The notes under the pieces were generated by a model that was given only the letters and a program-made list of their open reading frames with translations, did not search any database and was not told the origin of the DNA. This document shows positions 47,511-58,880 of a stretch of DNA of 64,000 nt, piece by piece; within the stretch, counting starts at the first letter, position 1; every line of letters begins with the position of its first letter. This DNA comes from Gammaproteobacteria bacterium (lineage in GTDB: Bacteria > Pseudomonadota > Gammaproteobacteria > Pseudomonadales > Ketobacteraceae), in contig JABLXQ010000018.1 in the NCBI GenBank assembly GCA_013178375.1, positions 1-64,000 on the forward strand, read 5' to 3'. Made by a program: the position numbers and the translations under genes.

Positions 47511-47986
47511 GATTTGCGCAGCAGCAGTGCGACGGCGTGCACAGCGATGCCTTCCTTGCGGCCGGTGTATCCCAGCTGTTCGGTGGTGGTGGCTTTCACG
47601 TTGACGGCGTCGATGTCTACCTGCAGGTCGGCGGCAATGTTGGCGCGCATGGCCTGGATGTGCGGCGCCATTTTCGGGGCCTGGGCGACGATGGTGAGAT
47701 CGGCATTGCCCACCCGGTATCCCTTCTCATGGATTTTGCTGACGATGGAGCGCAGCAGGTTGCGGCTGTCGGCGCCCTTGTATTGCGCGTCGGTGTCGGG
47801 GAAGTGGCGGCCTATATCACCCAGCGCGGCGGCGCCCAGCAACGCGTCGCTCAACGCATGAAGGGCCACGTCACCGTCGGAATGGGCGATAAAGGATTTG
47901 TCGTAGGGAATGCGCACGCCGCCCAGCACCAGATGATCGCCTTCGCCGAATTTGTGGACGTCGAAACCGTGGCCGATGCGGAACAT
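47507..47986 (-). CDS. ispF: 2-C-methyl-D-erythritol 2,4-cyclodiphosphate synthase
   Basis: 159 aa, trimeric MEP-pathway enzyme. [58 protein letters not shown] contains the zinc ligands DxH and the later His. It cyclises CDP-methylerythritol phosphate during isoprenoid synthesis. One-base overlap with ispD and four-base overlap with truD. Confidence 0.98.
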   Translation of the reverse strand: MFRIGHGFDVHKFGEGDHLVLGGVRIPYDKSFIAHSDGDVALHALSDALLGAAALGDIGRHFPDTDAQYKGADSRNLLRSIVSKIHEKGYRVGNADLTIVAQAPKMAPHIQAMRANIAADLQVDIDAVNVKATTTEQLGYTGRKEGIAVHAVALLLRKS

Positions 47987-48732
47987 CAGGGATTCTCCTG
48001 CGAAATGGATTGCGGATTGGACAGCGGCTGGACCCGTTGCTGCTGGATGAACAGCGCCGCCAGCGGCAGGTCCTGCGGGTGAGTGATCTTGATATTGTCC
48101 GGGTGACCTTCCACCAGCAGCGGTTGGTGCCCTGCCCGCTCCAGCGCGGAGGCTTCGTCGGTGACCAGGGCATTTTCCGCCAATGCGGATTCCAGCCCGT
48201 CCCGTAGTTGACCCAGGCGGAACAGTTGCGGCGTGAGCGCGTGCCAGAGCTGGTTGCGGCAGACGGTTTCCAGAATCCGGTTTTGTGCGTTGGAACGTTT
48301 CATGGTGTCGCGCACGGGATTGGCGAGGATGCCGCCGATGGCACCGGCTACTTCCACCTGTTGCAGCAGTTTGCGCACGTCGTCGGGCCGCAGGCAGGGC
48401 CGCGCCACGTCGTGCACCAGCACCCAGTCGGAGTCGCGGGCGTCGGGTTGCAGTGCCTTGAGGCCGTTCAATACGGAGTGGCAGCGTTCGGCGCCGCCCA
48501 GTGTGGTGTGAATACGAGGATTGTTCGCGATGCTCAGCTTGCTGAACTGTGTGTCCTCCGCGCTCAGGCTGACGACGATGCGGCGGATTTCACGCAGCTG
48601 CAGCAGGCGATCCAGGGTGTGTTCGCACACGGTCTGGTCGAGCAGCGGCAGGTATTGTTTGGGCAGTGCAGAGCCGAATCGCTTGCCGACACCGGCGGCG
48701 GGCACTACGCACCACAAGTTGGTGGATGTCAT
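47986..48732 (-). CDS. ispD: 2-C-methyl-D-erythritol 4-phosphate cytidylyltransferase
   Basis: 248 aa from ATG 48732. [25 protein letters not shown] is the CTP-binding Gly-rich loop, and [10 protein letters not shown] the metal/substrate site. It transfers CMP to MEP in isoprenoid synthesis. The frame remains open upstream through ftsB but the conserved start and the four-base overlap with ftsB fix the N-terminus. Confidence 0.97.
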   Translation of the reverse strand: MTSTNLWCVVPAAGVGKRFGSALPKQYLPLLDQTVCEHTLDRLLQLREIRRIVVSLSAEDTQFSKLSIANNPRIHTTLGGAERCHSVLNGLKALQPDARDSDWVLVHDVARPCLRPDDVRKLLQQVEVAGAIGGILANPVRDTMKRSNAQNRILETVCRNQLWHALTPQLFRLGQLRDGLESALAENALVTDEASALERAGHQPLLVEGHPDNIKITHPQDLPLAALFIQQQRVQPLSNPQSISQENP

Positions 48733-49064
48733 GGTTGTTCTGCGGGTTGCTGTTTTTTGTCGATGATGAGGAAAAAGGTTTCGTCTTCCTTGACCATGCC
48801 CAGTTGGGTGCGGGCGCGCTCTTCCACGGCGTCGAGTCCTTCCTTGAGGTTTTTCACTTCTGCCCGCAGGCGTTTGTTGCGTTCGGACAGCAGGTGGTTT
48901 TCGGTTTCCTGGCGTTCGATGGCGCTGTTGAGCTGCCAGACTTCGGCGAGGCTGCCGTCGCCTATCCACAGGCGCAGTTGCAGGGAAAAAAAGGCCAGGA
49001 CGAGAATCCAGAACAGGACGCGCGGGAGGGTGAACCAGTTTTGTGGGTGTTGTTGTTCGGTCAT
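48729..49064 (-). CDS. ftsB: Cell division protein FtsB
   Basis: 111 aa bitopic protein: a short cytoplasmic N-terminus, one transmembrane helix (VLFWILVLAFFSLQLRLWIG), a periplasmic coiled coil (LNSAIERQETENHLLSERNKRLRAEVKNLKEG) and the conserved EERARTQLGMVKEDETFF. It forms the FtsQLB divisome complex. It is first of the ftsB-ispD-ispF-truD operon. In related genomes eno lies directly upstream; here 450 bases with two palindromic repeats separate them. Confidence 0.95.
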   Translation of the reverse strand: MTEQQHPQNWFTLPRVLFWILVLAFFSLQLRLWIGDGSLAEVWQLNSAIERQETENHLLSERNKRLRAEVKNLKEGLDAVEERARTQLGMVKEDETFFLIIDKKQQPAEQP

Positions 49065-49192
49065 CGGTCCGCTGCGGGTGGCATGCCGGGAAGGCTGGCG
49101 ATTAACGGGCTGTTAAAGCATCGGCGGTTGGGGCGCGCACGTCAAGGGGAGCCTGGGTTTGACTTCACGACGGCGGCACAATAGTTGGTAGA

Positions 49193-49300
49193 GCAGTAGC
49201 GGGTGACTCAATTCCGGACCGTCTGTGGCCATGGACGGCCACAGACGAGCCTACAGGGACGTACTTGTAGCGTGTCCGGAATTGAGTCACCCGCTACTGC
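49193..49300. repeat. Nested palindromic repeat element, copy A
   Basis: Outer arms 49193-49218 and 49275-49300 are a perfect 26-bp inverted repeat. The 56-base core (49219-49274) has its own hairpin GTCTGTGGCC/GGCCACAGAC. The core is about 80% identical, in reverse orientation, to the core of copy B at 49381-49486, while the outer arms of the two copies are unrelated. It lies between eno and ftsB. Confidence 0.85.
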
Positions 49301-49380
49301 GTCGTGGTATTCATCCACTAAGTTGAGCAATCCACGACAGTTTCCGAAGAAGCAGATTCCAACAGGTGATTCAGCGTGTC

Positions 49381-49486
49381 GGGGACGAGGCAACGCTTTT
49401 CCAGACACGCTACAAGCACATCCATGTGCGCTCGTCCGCGGCCATCCATGGCCGCAAACGGTCTGGAAAAGCGTTACCTCGTCCCC
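49381..49486. repeat. Nested palindromic repeat element, copy B
   Basis: Outer arms 49381-49406 and 49461-49486 form a 26-bp inverted repeat with one mismatch. The core (49407-49460) holds GCACAT/ATGTGC and GCGGCCAT/ATGGCCGC hairpins. It is the reverse-oriented homologue of the copy A core. Substitutions between cores keep pairing (T-A replaced by C-G, or wobble), which favours a selected structure. Confidence 0.85.
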
Positions 49487-49514
49487 TCTCCAGATTCCTC
49501 TGCCATCTTCAGGC

Positions 49515-51728
<2,214 letters not shown>

Positions 51729-51771
51729 TTACCTTCCAATCGACCTTTGAATCCCTTCACTTCTGGTCCCT

Positions 51772-53502
<1,731 letters not shown>

Positions 53503-53524
53503 TTACCCGATCAGGGCGCCTGAC

Positions 53525-54871
53525 TCAACGCGAGGGGCCATTCAGACGCGGCGGTTGCCAGTCCAGCCAGAGGGTATCATCTGGATCGGCCGGCTGGAAT
53601 CCGTCGCAGGCGAACAAGCCAGGCAAGCCAGCCAGTTGGTCATTCGCATATAAGATCGGCCAGTGGTCGCGCCACCAGGGCGGCACCCGGTAGTCCTGCA
53701 GCCACTGTTTGAGGGAACGGGTGTGGCGGCCGGCCGGCTTCGCCGCTTCCCCGCCCTGGCGGAAACGCAGGGTGAGCGAGCCGGTTTGCAGGGCGGAGCG
53801 GGAGAAGGCTGTGCCCTGCCCTGTGATATTGACCAGAGCACCTTTCAGATGAGTTTGCTGCGGCTGCGACGGATCAAACGGCTGTGGATCTGGCGCAGGT
53901 GGCGGCAGATCCGGTACGCAAAACAACTCATCCTGATAGCGGCGGATGGCCTGCCCACCCCAGACCAGTTCGGGTCGGGCATCGGCGGCGGCCGGGACGA
54001 TTTCATCCAGTACCCGCTGCAACTGAACCTCGCTGGGCATGGACGCCCCCTGCTGCCGCAGCCAGTAGCGGATCAGGTTGCGGGCACGGGCCTCGCTCAG
54101 ATTGTTCAGGCGCGCCAGCGGCAGGCCGCCGTCTGCTGCCATTTCACCCTGATCGCTTTGCGCCAATTCATCCAACAGGTTGGCCGCTTCCCGGTTCAGG
54201 CGGGCAGATCGCGCCAGGGTCTGGTTCAGCTGCGGCCAGCGGGAACGCAACAGTGGCAGCGCATCGTGGCGCAGGAAATTGCGTTCGAAGCGGCTGTCAG
54301 CATTCGAGGGGTCATCGATCCAGCGCAACTGGTGCTCACTGGCGTGCTGTTCCAGGTCGGCCCGGTCGATATCCAGCAGGGGCCGAACGATAGTCAGCCC
54401 CTGCTGTTGGCTGAACAATCCCATCCCCCCCAGCCCCAGCGGACCACTCCCCCGCAACAACCGCTGCAGCAGCGTTTCCACCTGATCGTCACGGTGATGG
54501 GCCAGCAGCAGCACATCGCCCGGCTGACAATGCTGGTGGAAGACAGCATAGCGGGCAGCGCGGGCGGATTGCTCCAGGCTGGCCTGGGCGCGGTCGATGG
54601 TCACGGCCTGCGCCGCAAACGGTACCTGCCAGTGTTTGCACAGCTCGGCGCATTGCCACTGCCAGTCGTCGGCGTGAGGGTGTAATTGATGATTGATATG
54701 AAGGGCGAGCAACAAAGTGGAAGCGTTGTGATGACGCCACTGCCGTGCCAGTTGCAGCAGCACGGTGGAATCCAGACCACCGCTGAAGCCGACCACCAGA
54801 CGGGCTGGCGGTGGCTGGGCAGGCGGCCCCGGCCTTGCGGCCAGGGCCTGATCGATCAGGGTTGCATCCAT
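53525..54871 (-). CDS. tilS: tRNA(Ile)-lysidine synthase TilS
   Basis: 448 aa. P-loop SGGLDST in LVVGFSGGLDSTVLLQLA, then LALHINHQLHPHADDW and LLLAHHRDDQVETLLQRLLRGSGPLGLGGM, then the C-terminal TilS substrate-binding domain. It modifies C34 of tRNA-Ile(CAU) to lysidine. Gene order eno-kdsA-pyrG-tilS matches Pseudomonas, but accA/dnaE do not follow on the other side. Confidence 0.97.
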   Translation of the reverse strand: MDATLIDQALAARPGPPAQPPPARLVVGFSGGLDSTVLLQLARQWRHHNASTLLLALHINHQLHPHADDWQWQCAELCKHWQVPFAAQAVTIDRAQASLEQSARAARYAVFHQHCQPGDVLLLAHHRDDQVETLLQRLLRGSGPLGLGGMGLFSQQQGLTIVRPLLDIDRADLEQHASEHQLRWIDDPSNADSRFERNFLRHDALPLLRSRWPQLNQTLARSARLNREAANLLDELAQSDQGEMAADGGLPLARLNNLSEARARNLIRYWLRQQGASMPSEVQLQRVLDEIVPAAADARPELVWGGQAIRRYQDELFCVPDLPPPAPDPQPFDPSQPQQTHLKGALVNITGQGTAFSRSALQTGSLTLRFRQGGEAAKPAGRHTRSLKQWLQDYRVPPWWRDHWPILYANDQLAGLPGLFACDGFQPADPDDTLWLDWQPPRLNGPSR

Positions 54872-54898
54872 TGAAAGGTCGCGGCGGGCTCGCTCAGG

Positions 54899-56875
54899 TC
54901 ATGCAATGCGGCGCATCTGCTTGCGCCGGTACACCGCAATCACGATCGCCAACAGGGTGAGCAGCAGCGGTACCCCTGCAATATTGATCAGCTTGAGCCT
55001 GAAGTCCAGCCGGTCGATGTCCTGGTTCAGCTGGTGCTGCACGTCGCGCAGCTGCTTGCGGATCTGCAATTTTTCCTGCTGGAACTTGAGCAGGTCGGAC
55101 TGCATTTCCGGCGTCAGGGTGATGACGTTGCCATCCTCGCCCTGCTTCTGCTGCAGCTCCGCCAGTTTGCCTTCGATTTCCTGCAGCCGCGCCGTCAGGG
55201 ATTCCTGCACCTGCTGGAACGAAGCTTCCGCCTTGCGCTGCATGTCCTGCACCACAGTGAACGGGCGGAAGAAACGGCCGCGACCGCGGATGCCGATCAG
55301 GTCGGCGCTGCCGGACAGCACATCCACGCTGTTGAAGAAGAAGTCGCCGTTGTCGGCAAAGGGCTGCGCCACCTGCTGGCCGAAGAACTGGTGCACCTGC
55401 ACCCAGAGACGGTCAGTCAGCATATCGGTGTCCGCCACGATCACCACGTTGATCGGCTTCAGCGAGGCTTTCAGGTATTCGTCGTCAGCCTTGGCCGGCG
55501 TCTTTTCCGCCGCCTTGGCAGCCGGCTTGTCGTTGCCGGCTTCCGCGCCACCTTCCGACTGCGGCACGCCGTCAGGGAACGCACTCTGCACATCGCCGGT
55601 TACCCGTGCCGCCAGCACGAAGGGCGTGCCGCTGGGGGTGAAGCCCTGAGTGAGTTCGCTGGGGTCCTGCATCAATGCCAGCTTCTCGGCATCGAAGGCC
55701 ATGGCGTGTTCGGAGCTGCTCAGCAAGGGTTCAAACGTGGTTTTGGCGTCCTTGGCGTGAGCGACGAAGCCGACGCTGGACACATGCAGCGTCTCCAGCT
55801 TGCTGACAATCATGTTGTCGCGGGCCAGATTGCGGTCGCTCAGTTGCAGGATCGCCAGATGCCGCACCGGCGCGCGCCCCTGCCCCATGCCCACCTGCAA
55901 CGCCAGTTGCGCATCACCGAGCACTTTCGTCTTGTCATAGTCCACACCCCAGGCCTTGAACAACCGGTTCAGGTCCGATGCGCGATCTGTCGAGGTGAGG
56001 CCCTTTTCCTGCTCGGCAAAGGGATCGACGAAAATCAGGGCATTGCCACCGCGCAGCACATACTGATCGATAGCGAACAGCATGGCGTCGGACAGGTTTT
56101 TCGGGTGAATCACCAGCAGCAGTTGATAGTCAGTGGTGCTGATTTCCTGCTCCGTGCCGGTAAGTTTCTGCACGTCGAACAACTGCTCCAGCTGGGAGAT
56201 GGTGGCCCAGGGCTGCGACGGCTGCCGCATCATCATGTCGAAACCGCCCTGCACTTCCAGATCCGTCAGCAACGCCACTTTCGGCTTCTGCTGCTGGCTG
56301 ACCTGATACACAAGTTTGGCAATGTCATATTCCAGGAATTCCTGCCGGTCGGGCTGGAACACGGGAATCACTTCGGTACGCGGCTCGGGTCTTTCTTCTG
56401 CCGTCTTGTCATCGCCTTCTTTTTTGGTATCGCCTTCCGCTTTGGGCGGCTGCACCTGCGCCACCAGACCGAAAAACACTTTCTCCTCGCCACCGCCGGC
56501 ATTGATCGCCTGCAGGCCGAACGCGGCAGCACGGTCCTCCTCTTCCGAGAACGGCTCCGGATCGATCACATGCAGTTTCAGTTTGCCATTGGAAGCCAGA
56601 GCGAATTCCTCCAGCAATTCACGCACCTGCTTGGCGTAGGCACGCCAGCCCTGCGCATCGCGGGTGGCTTCCTGGGAGAAGTAGAACTGCAGCTCAACCG
56701 GTTGCTGGATATCGCGCACGATCTGTTTGCTGCCGTCGGACAGCGTGTACATGCTGCCTTCGGTGAGATCGAAGCGCACGCCCTTGAACAGCCAGTCGGT
56801 GAACAGGGTGGAGAACAGCACCACCAGTGCCAGCAGGATCAGGCCAGCGCCGGAAAACCATTTATTGACTCGCAT
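54899..56875 (-). CDS. GldG-like ABC transporter auxiliary protein
   Basis: 658 aa. One N-terminal transmembrane helix (LILLALVVLFSTLFTDWLF) and one near the C-terminus (VPLLLTLLAIVIAVY) flank a large extracytoplasmic region. It matches the ABC_transp_aux/GldG type: VELQFYFSQEATRDAQGWRAYAKQVRELLEEF and LIFVDPFAEQE are typical segments. It has a Glu/Lys/Ala-rich low-complexity insert (about 440-470) and a coiled coil before the last helix. It forms one operon with the permease and ATPase genes upstream on this strand. Gld-type ABC complexes are known for Bacteroidetes gliding; in proteobacteria the cargo is unknown. Confidence 0.88.
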   Translation of the reverse strand: MRVNKWFSGAGLILLALVVLFSTLFTDWLFKGVRFDLTEGSMYTLSDGSKQIVRDIQQPVELQFYFSQEATRDAQGWRAYAKQVRELLEEFALASNGKLKLHVIDPEPFSEEEDRAAAFGLQAINAGGGEEKVFFGLVAQVQPPKAEGDTKKEGDDKTAEERPEPRTEVIPVFQPDRQEFLEYDIAKLVYQVSQQQKPKVALLTDLEVQGGFDMMMRQPSQPWATISQLEQLFDVQKLTGTEQEISTTDYQLLLVIHPKNLSDAMLFAIDQYVLRGGNALIFVDPFAEQEKGLTSTDRASDLNRLFKAWGVDYDKTKVLGDAQLALQVGMGQGRAPVRHLAILQLSDRNLARDNMIVSKLETLHVSSVGFVAHAKDAKTTFEPLLSSSEHAMAFDAEKLALMQDPSELTQGFTPSGTPFVLAARVTGDVQSAFPDGVPQSEGGAEAGNDKPAAKAAEKTPAKADDEYLKASLKPINVVIVADTDMLTDRLWVQVHQFFGQQVAQPFADNGDFFFNSVDVLSGSADLIGIRGRGRFFRPFTVVQDMQRKAEASFQQVQESLTARLQEIEGKLAELQQKQGEDGNVITLTPEMQSDLLKFQQEKLQIRKQLRDVQHQLNQDIDRLDFRLKLINIAGVPLLLTLLAIVIAVYRRKQMRRIA

Positions 56876-56890
56876 CGCGTCGGCTCCTTC

Positions 56891-57625
56891 TCAATTCGCT
56901 TTTTTCATGTCGATGACAATGGCATTCGCAATCAGCCAGCCACCAATCAAAAACACAAAATAAAAGACATCACGCAGATCCAGCACGCCCTTGGAGATGG
57001 AGTTGAAATGGGTGATGTAGCTCAGCGCGGCAACGGCGGTCGAAACCGATTCCGGCATCCATTGCGGCAGCCAGCCCTGCACGATCTCCATGCCGCTGAC
57101 CATGAACAGGAAGCACACCACCACGCTGATGATGAACGCGATAACCTGGTTTTTGGTGGTGGCGGAAATGCAGGAGCCGATTGCCAACAGACCGCCGGCC
57201 ATCAGCCAGCTGCCCAAGTAGCTGGCGACGATCACACCGTTGTCGGGATCGCCCAGGTAATTCACGGTGAGCCAGATCGGAAAGGTCAGCACCAGCGCGA
57301 TGCCGGTGAAGACCCAGGCCGCCAGGAATTTACCCACCACCATGTCGCGCAGGGTGATCGGCAGCGTCATCAATAATTCCAGCGTGCCGCTCTTGCGTTC
57401 CTCCGCCCACAGCCGCATGGACAGCGCCGGCACCAGGAACAGATACAGCCAGGGATGGTAGGCAAAAAAGCCACGCAGATCCGCCTGCCCGCCCTGGAAG
57501 AAATTGCCGAAGAAAAAGGTGAAGGAACCCGCCAGCACCAGAAAGATAAGAATGAAGACATAGGCCAGCGGCGTGGCGAAATAGCTGGCCAGTTCGCGTT
57601 TCAGAATCACGGTCAGGTTATTCAT
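56891..57625 (-). CDS. ABC transporter permease (ABC-2/GldF type)
   Basis: 244 aa with six transmembrane segments. It has the ABC-2 type features: a cytoplasmic N-terminus (LTVILKRELASYFATPLAYVF) and RLWAEERKSGTLELLMTLPITLRDMVVGKFLAAW, the conserved coupling region. One-base overlap with the ATPase gene and 15 bases from the GldG-like gene indicate a single operon for an inner membrane exporter. Confidence 0.92.
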   Translation of the reverse strand: MNNLTVILKRELASYFATPLAYVFILIFLVLAGSFTFFFGNFFQGGQADLRGFFAYHPWLYLFLVPALSMRLWAEERKSGTLELLMTLPITLRDMVVGKFLAAWVFTGIALVLTFPIWLTVNYLGDPDNGVIVASYLGSWLMAGGLLAIGSCISATTKNQVIAFIISVVVCFLFMVSGMEIVQGWLPQWMPESVSTAVAALSYITHFNSISKGVLDLRDVFYFVFLIGGWLIANAIVIDMKKAN

Positions 57626-58545
57626 CAGGCCACCTCACGGGTAATGTCGCGGAACACTTCGTCCAGACGGCCGCGCTCCACATGCAGCTCGCGCACCTGC
57701 CACTGGTGTTGCTGGATGGCGTTGTTCACCACTTCAAACAGTTGCTGGCCGGCTTTGGGGAACACGATCAGCGTGTGATCCTCGCCGGCCTCGATATGAT
57801 CCACCTGCGGCAGCGCGGACAGGATCTGTTGCGCGTTGCTAGCGTGCTCCAGGCCCAGGGTCACCGCACCATGGAAACGGGAACGGGCTTCCAGTTGCGC
57901 CGGCGTGCCGTCCGCCAGGATTTTGCCGCCCGCGATGATGATGGCGCGGGAACAGACGGCGGACACTTCTTCCAGAATGTGGGTGGAAACGATCACGATC
58001 TTGTCTTTCGACAGGTTGGCGATCAGGTTGCGCACTTCGTGCTTCTGGTTGGGGTCGAGGCCATCGGTGGGCTCGTCCAGGATCAGCACCTGCGGATCAT
58101 GGATGATGGCCTGGGCCAGACCGACCCGGCGGCGGAAACCTTTCGACAGGGTTTCGATGGGCTGGTTGAGCACCTTGTCCAGTTGCAGCGCGTGCTGGCA
58201 GCGCTCGATGCGGGCGGCCAGTTCAGCGCCGCGGTAGCCGCGCACCTGGCCGACAAAGCGCAGGAACTGCAGCACCGTCATATCGCCATAACTGGGGGCC
58301 CCTTCCGGCAGGTAGCCGATCAGCTGCTTTGCCTTCACCGGATGATGGGCAACATCGTGCCCCATGATGCTGACGTGGCCGGACGTGGGCGCCAGAAAAC
58401 CGGTGATCATCTTCATGGTGGTGGATTTGCCGGCGCCGTTGGGGCCCAGAAAACCCAGCACCTCGCCCGGCGCCACGGTAAATGACAGGCCGTTCACCGC
58501 CGTGAACTGGCCAAACTTTTTGGTCAAGTTGTCGATTCTGATCAT
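57625..58545 (-). CDS. ABC transporter ATP-binding protein
   Basis: 306 aa. Walker A GPNGAGKST, signature ETLSKGFRRRVGLAQA (LSKG variant of LSGG), Walker B VLILDEPTDGLDP. The C-terminal ~85 residues form the accessory domain common in ABC-2 exporters. ATG 58545 has AAGGAA upstream; the frame to 58599 is not needed. First gene of the ATPase-permease-GldG operon. Confidence 0.95.
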   Translation of the reverse strand: MIRIDNLTKKFGQFTAVNGLSFTVAPGEVLGFLGPNGAGKSTTMKMITGFLAPTSGHVSIMGHDVAHHPVKAKQLIGYLPEGAPSYGDMTVLQFLRFVGQVRGYRGAELAARIERCQHALQLDKVLNQPIETLSKGFRRRVGLAQAIIHDPQVLILDEPTDGLDPNQKHEVRNLIANLSKDKIVIVSTHILEEVSAVCSRAIIIAGGKILADGTPAQLEARSRFHGAVTLGLEHASNAQQILSALPQVDHIEAGEDHTLIVFPKAGQQLFEVVNNAIQQHQWQVRELHVERGRLDEVFRDITREVA

Positions 58546-58880
58546 GGTGGTTCCTTTCCCGATTACCCAAGCCTGGCGCAGGCCACCGGCAAATCCCAAG
58601 GTATGCCCCGCCAGGAATGTTGAGAGAAAATTTTCGCCCGTTTGACCGGGTTGCGGCAGGATGGTTCGCCGTCAGCGGCCAATTTTTCGAATGCGCACTA
58701 TAAAAACCGGCCCCGGCCTTTTCAATAGGCCCTCCACCATAACGATTTGTTACAGAGGTGTCGCCCATTGTTTTGCCTGCTCCCACCTTTGCCTGTATAA
58801 GCCATTGGGATTAGACTTCAGCCCACTTTTGATCCCCGGACACTTTCGCAAAGGCCGGACTCTTTCCGATAGGTAGTTCA
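58546..58880. other. Divergent intergenic region between the ABC operon and plsB
   Basis: 335 bases without a plausible coding frame. It holds the plsB promoter candidate at 58773-58801 and presumably a promoter for the minus-strand ABC operon, which I could not localise. No repeat, RNA gene or riboswitch was recognised. Confidence 0.6.
58773..58801 (+). promoter_or_regulatory. Candidate plsB promoter
   Basis: TTGCCT (58773-58778), 17-base spacer ending in TG, then TATAAG (58796-58801): a sigma-70 promoter with extended -10, about 80 bases before the plsB start. Confidence 0.5.

Noticed and set aside
49193-49486. CRISPR array
   Set aside because: Only two units, in opposite orientation, with internal hairpins and no regular repeat-spacer pattern. 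No cas genes in the window.
55034-57376. 780-codon plus-strand open frame
   Set aside because: Antisense shadow across the GldG-like and permease genes, with low-complexity His/Gln/Leu composition.
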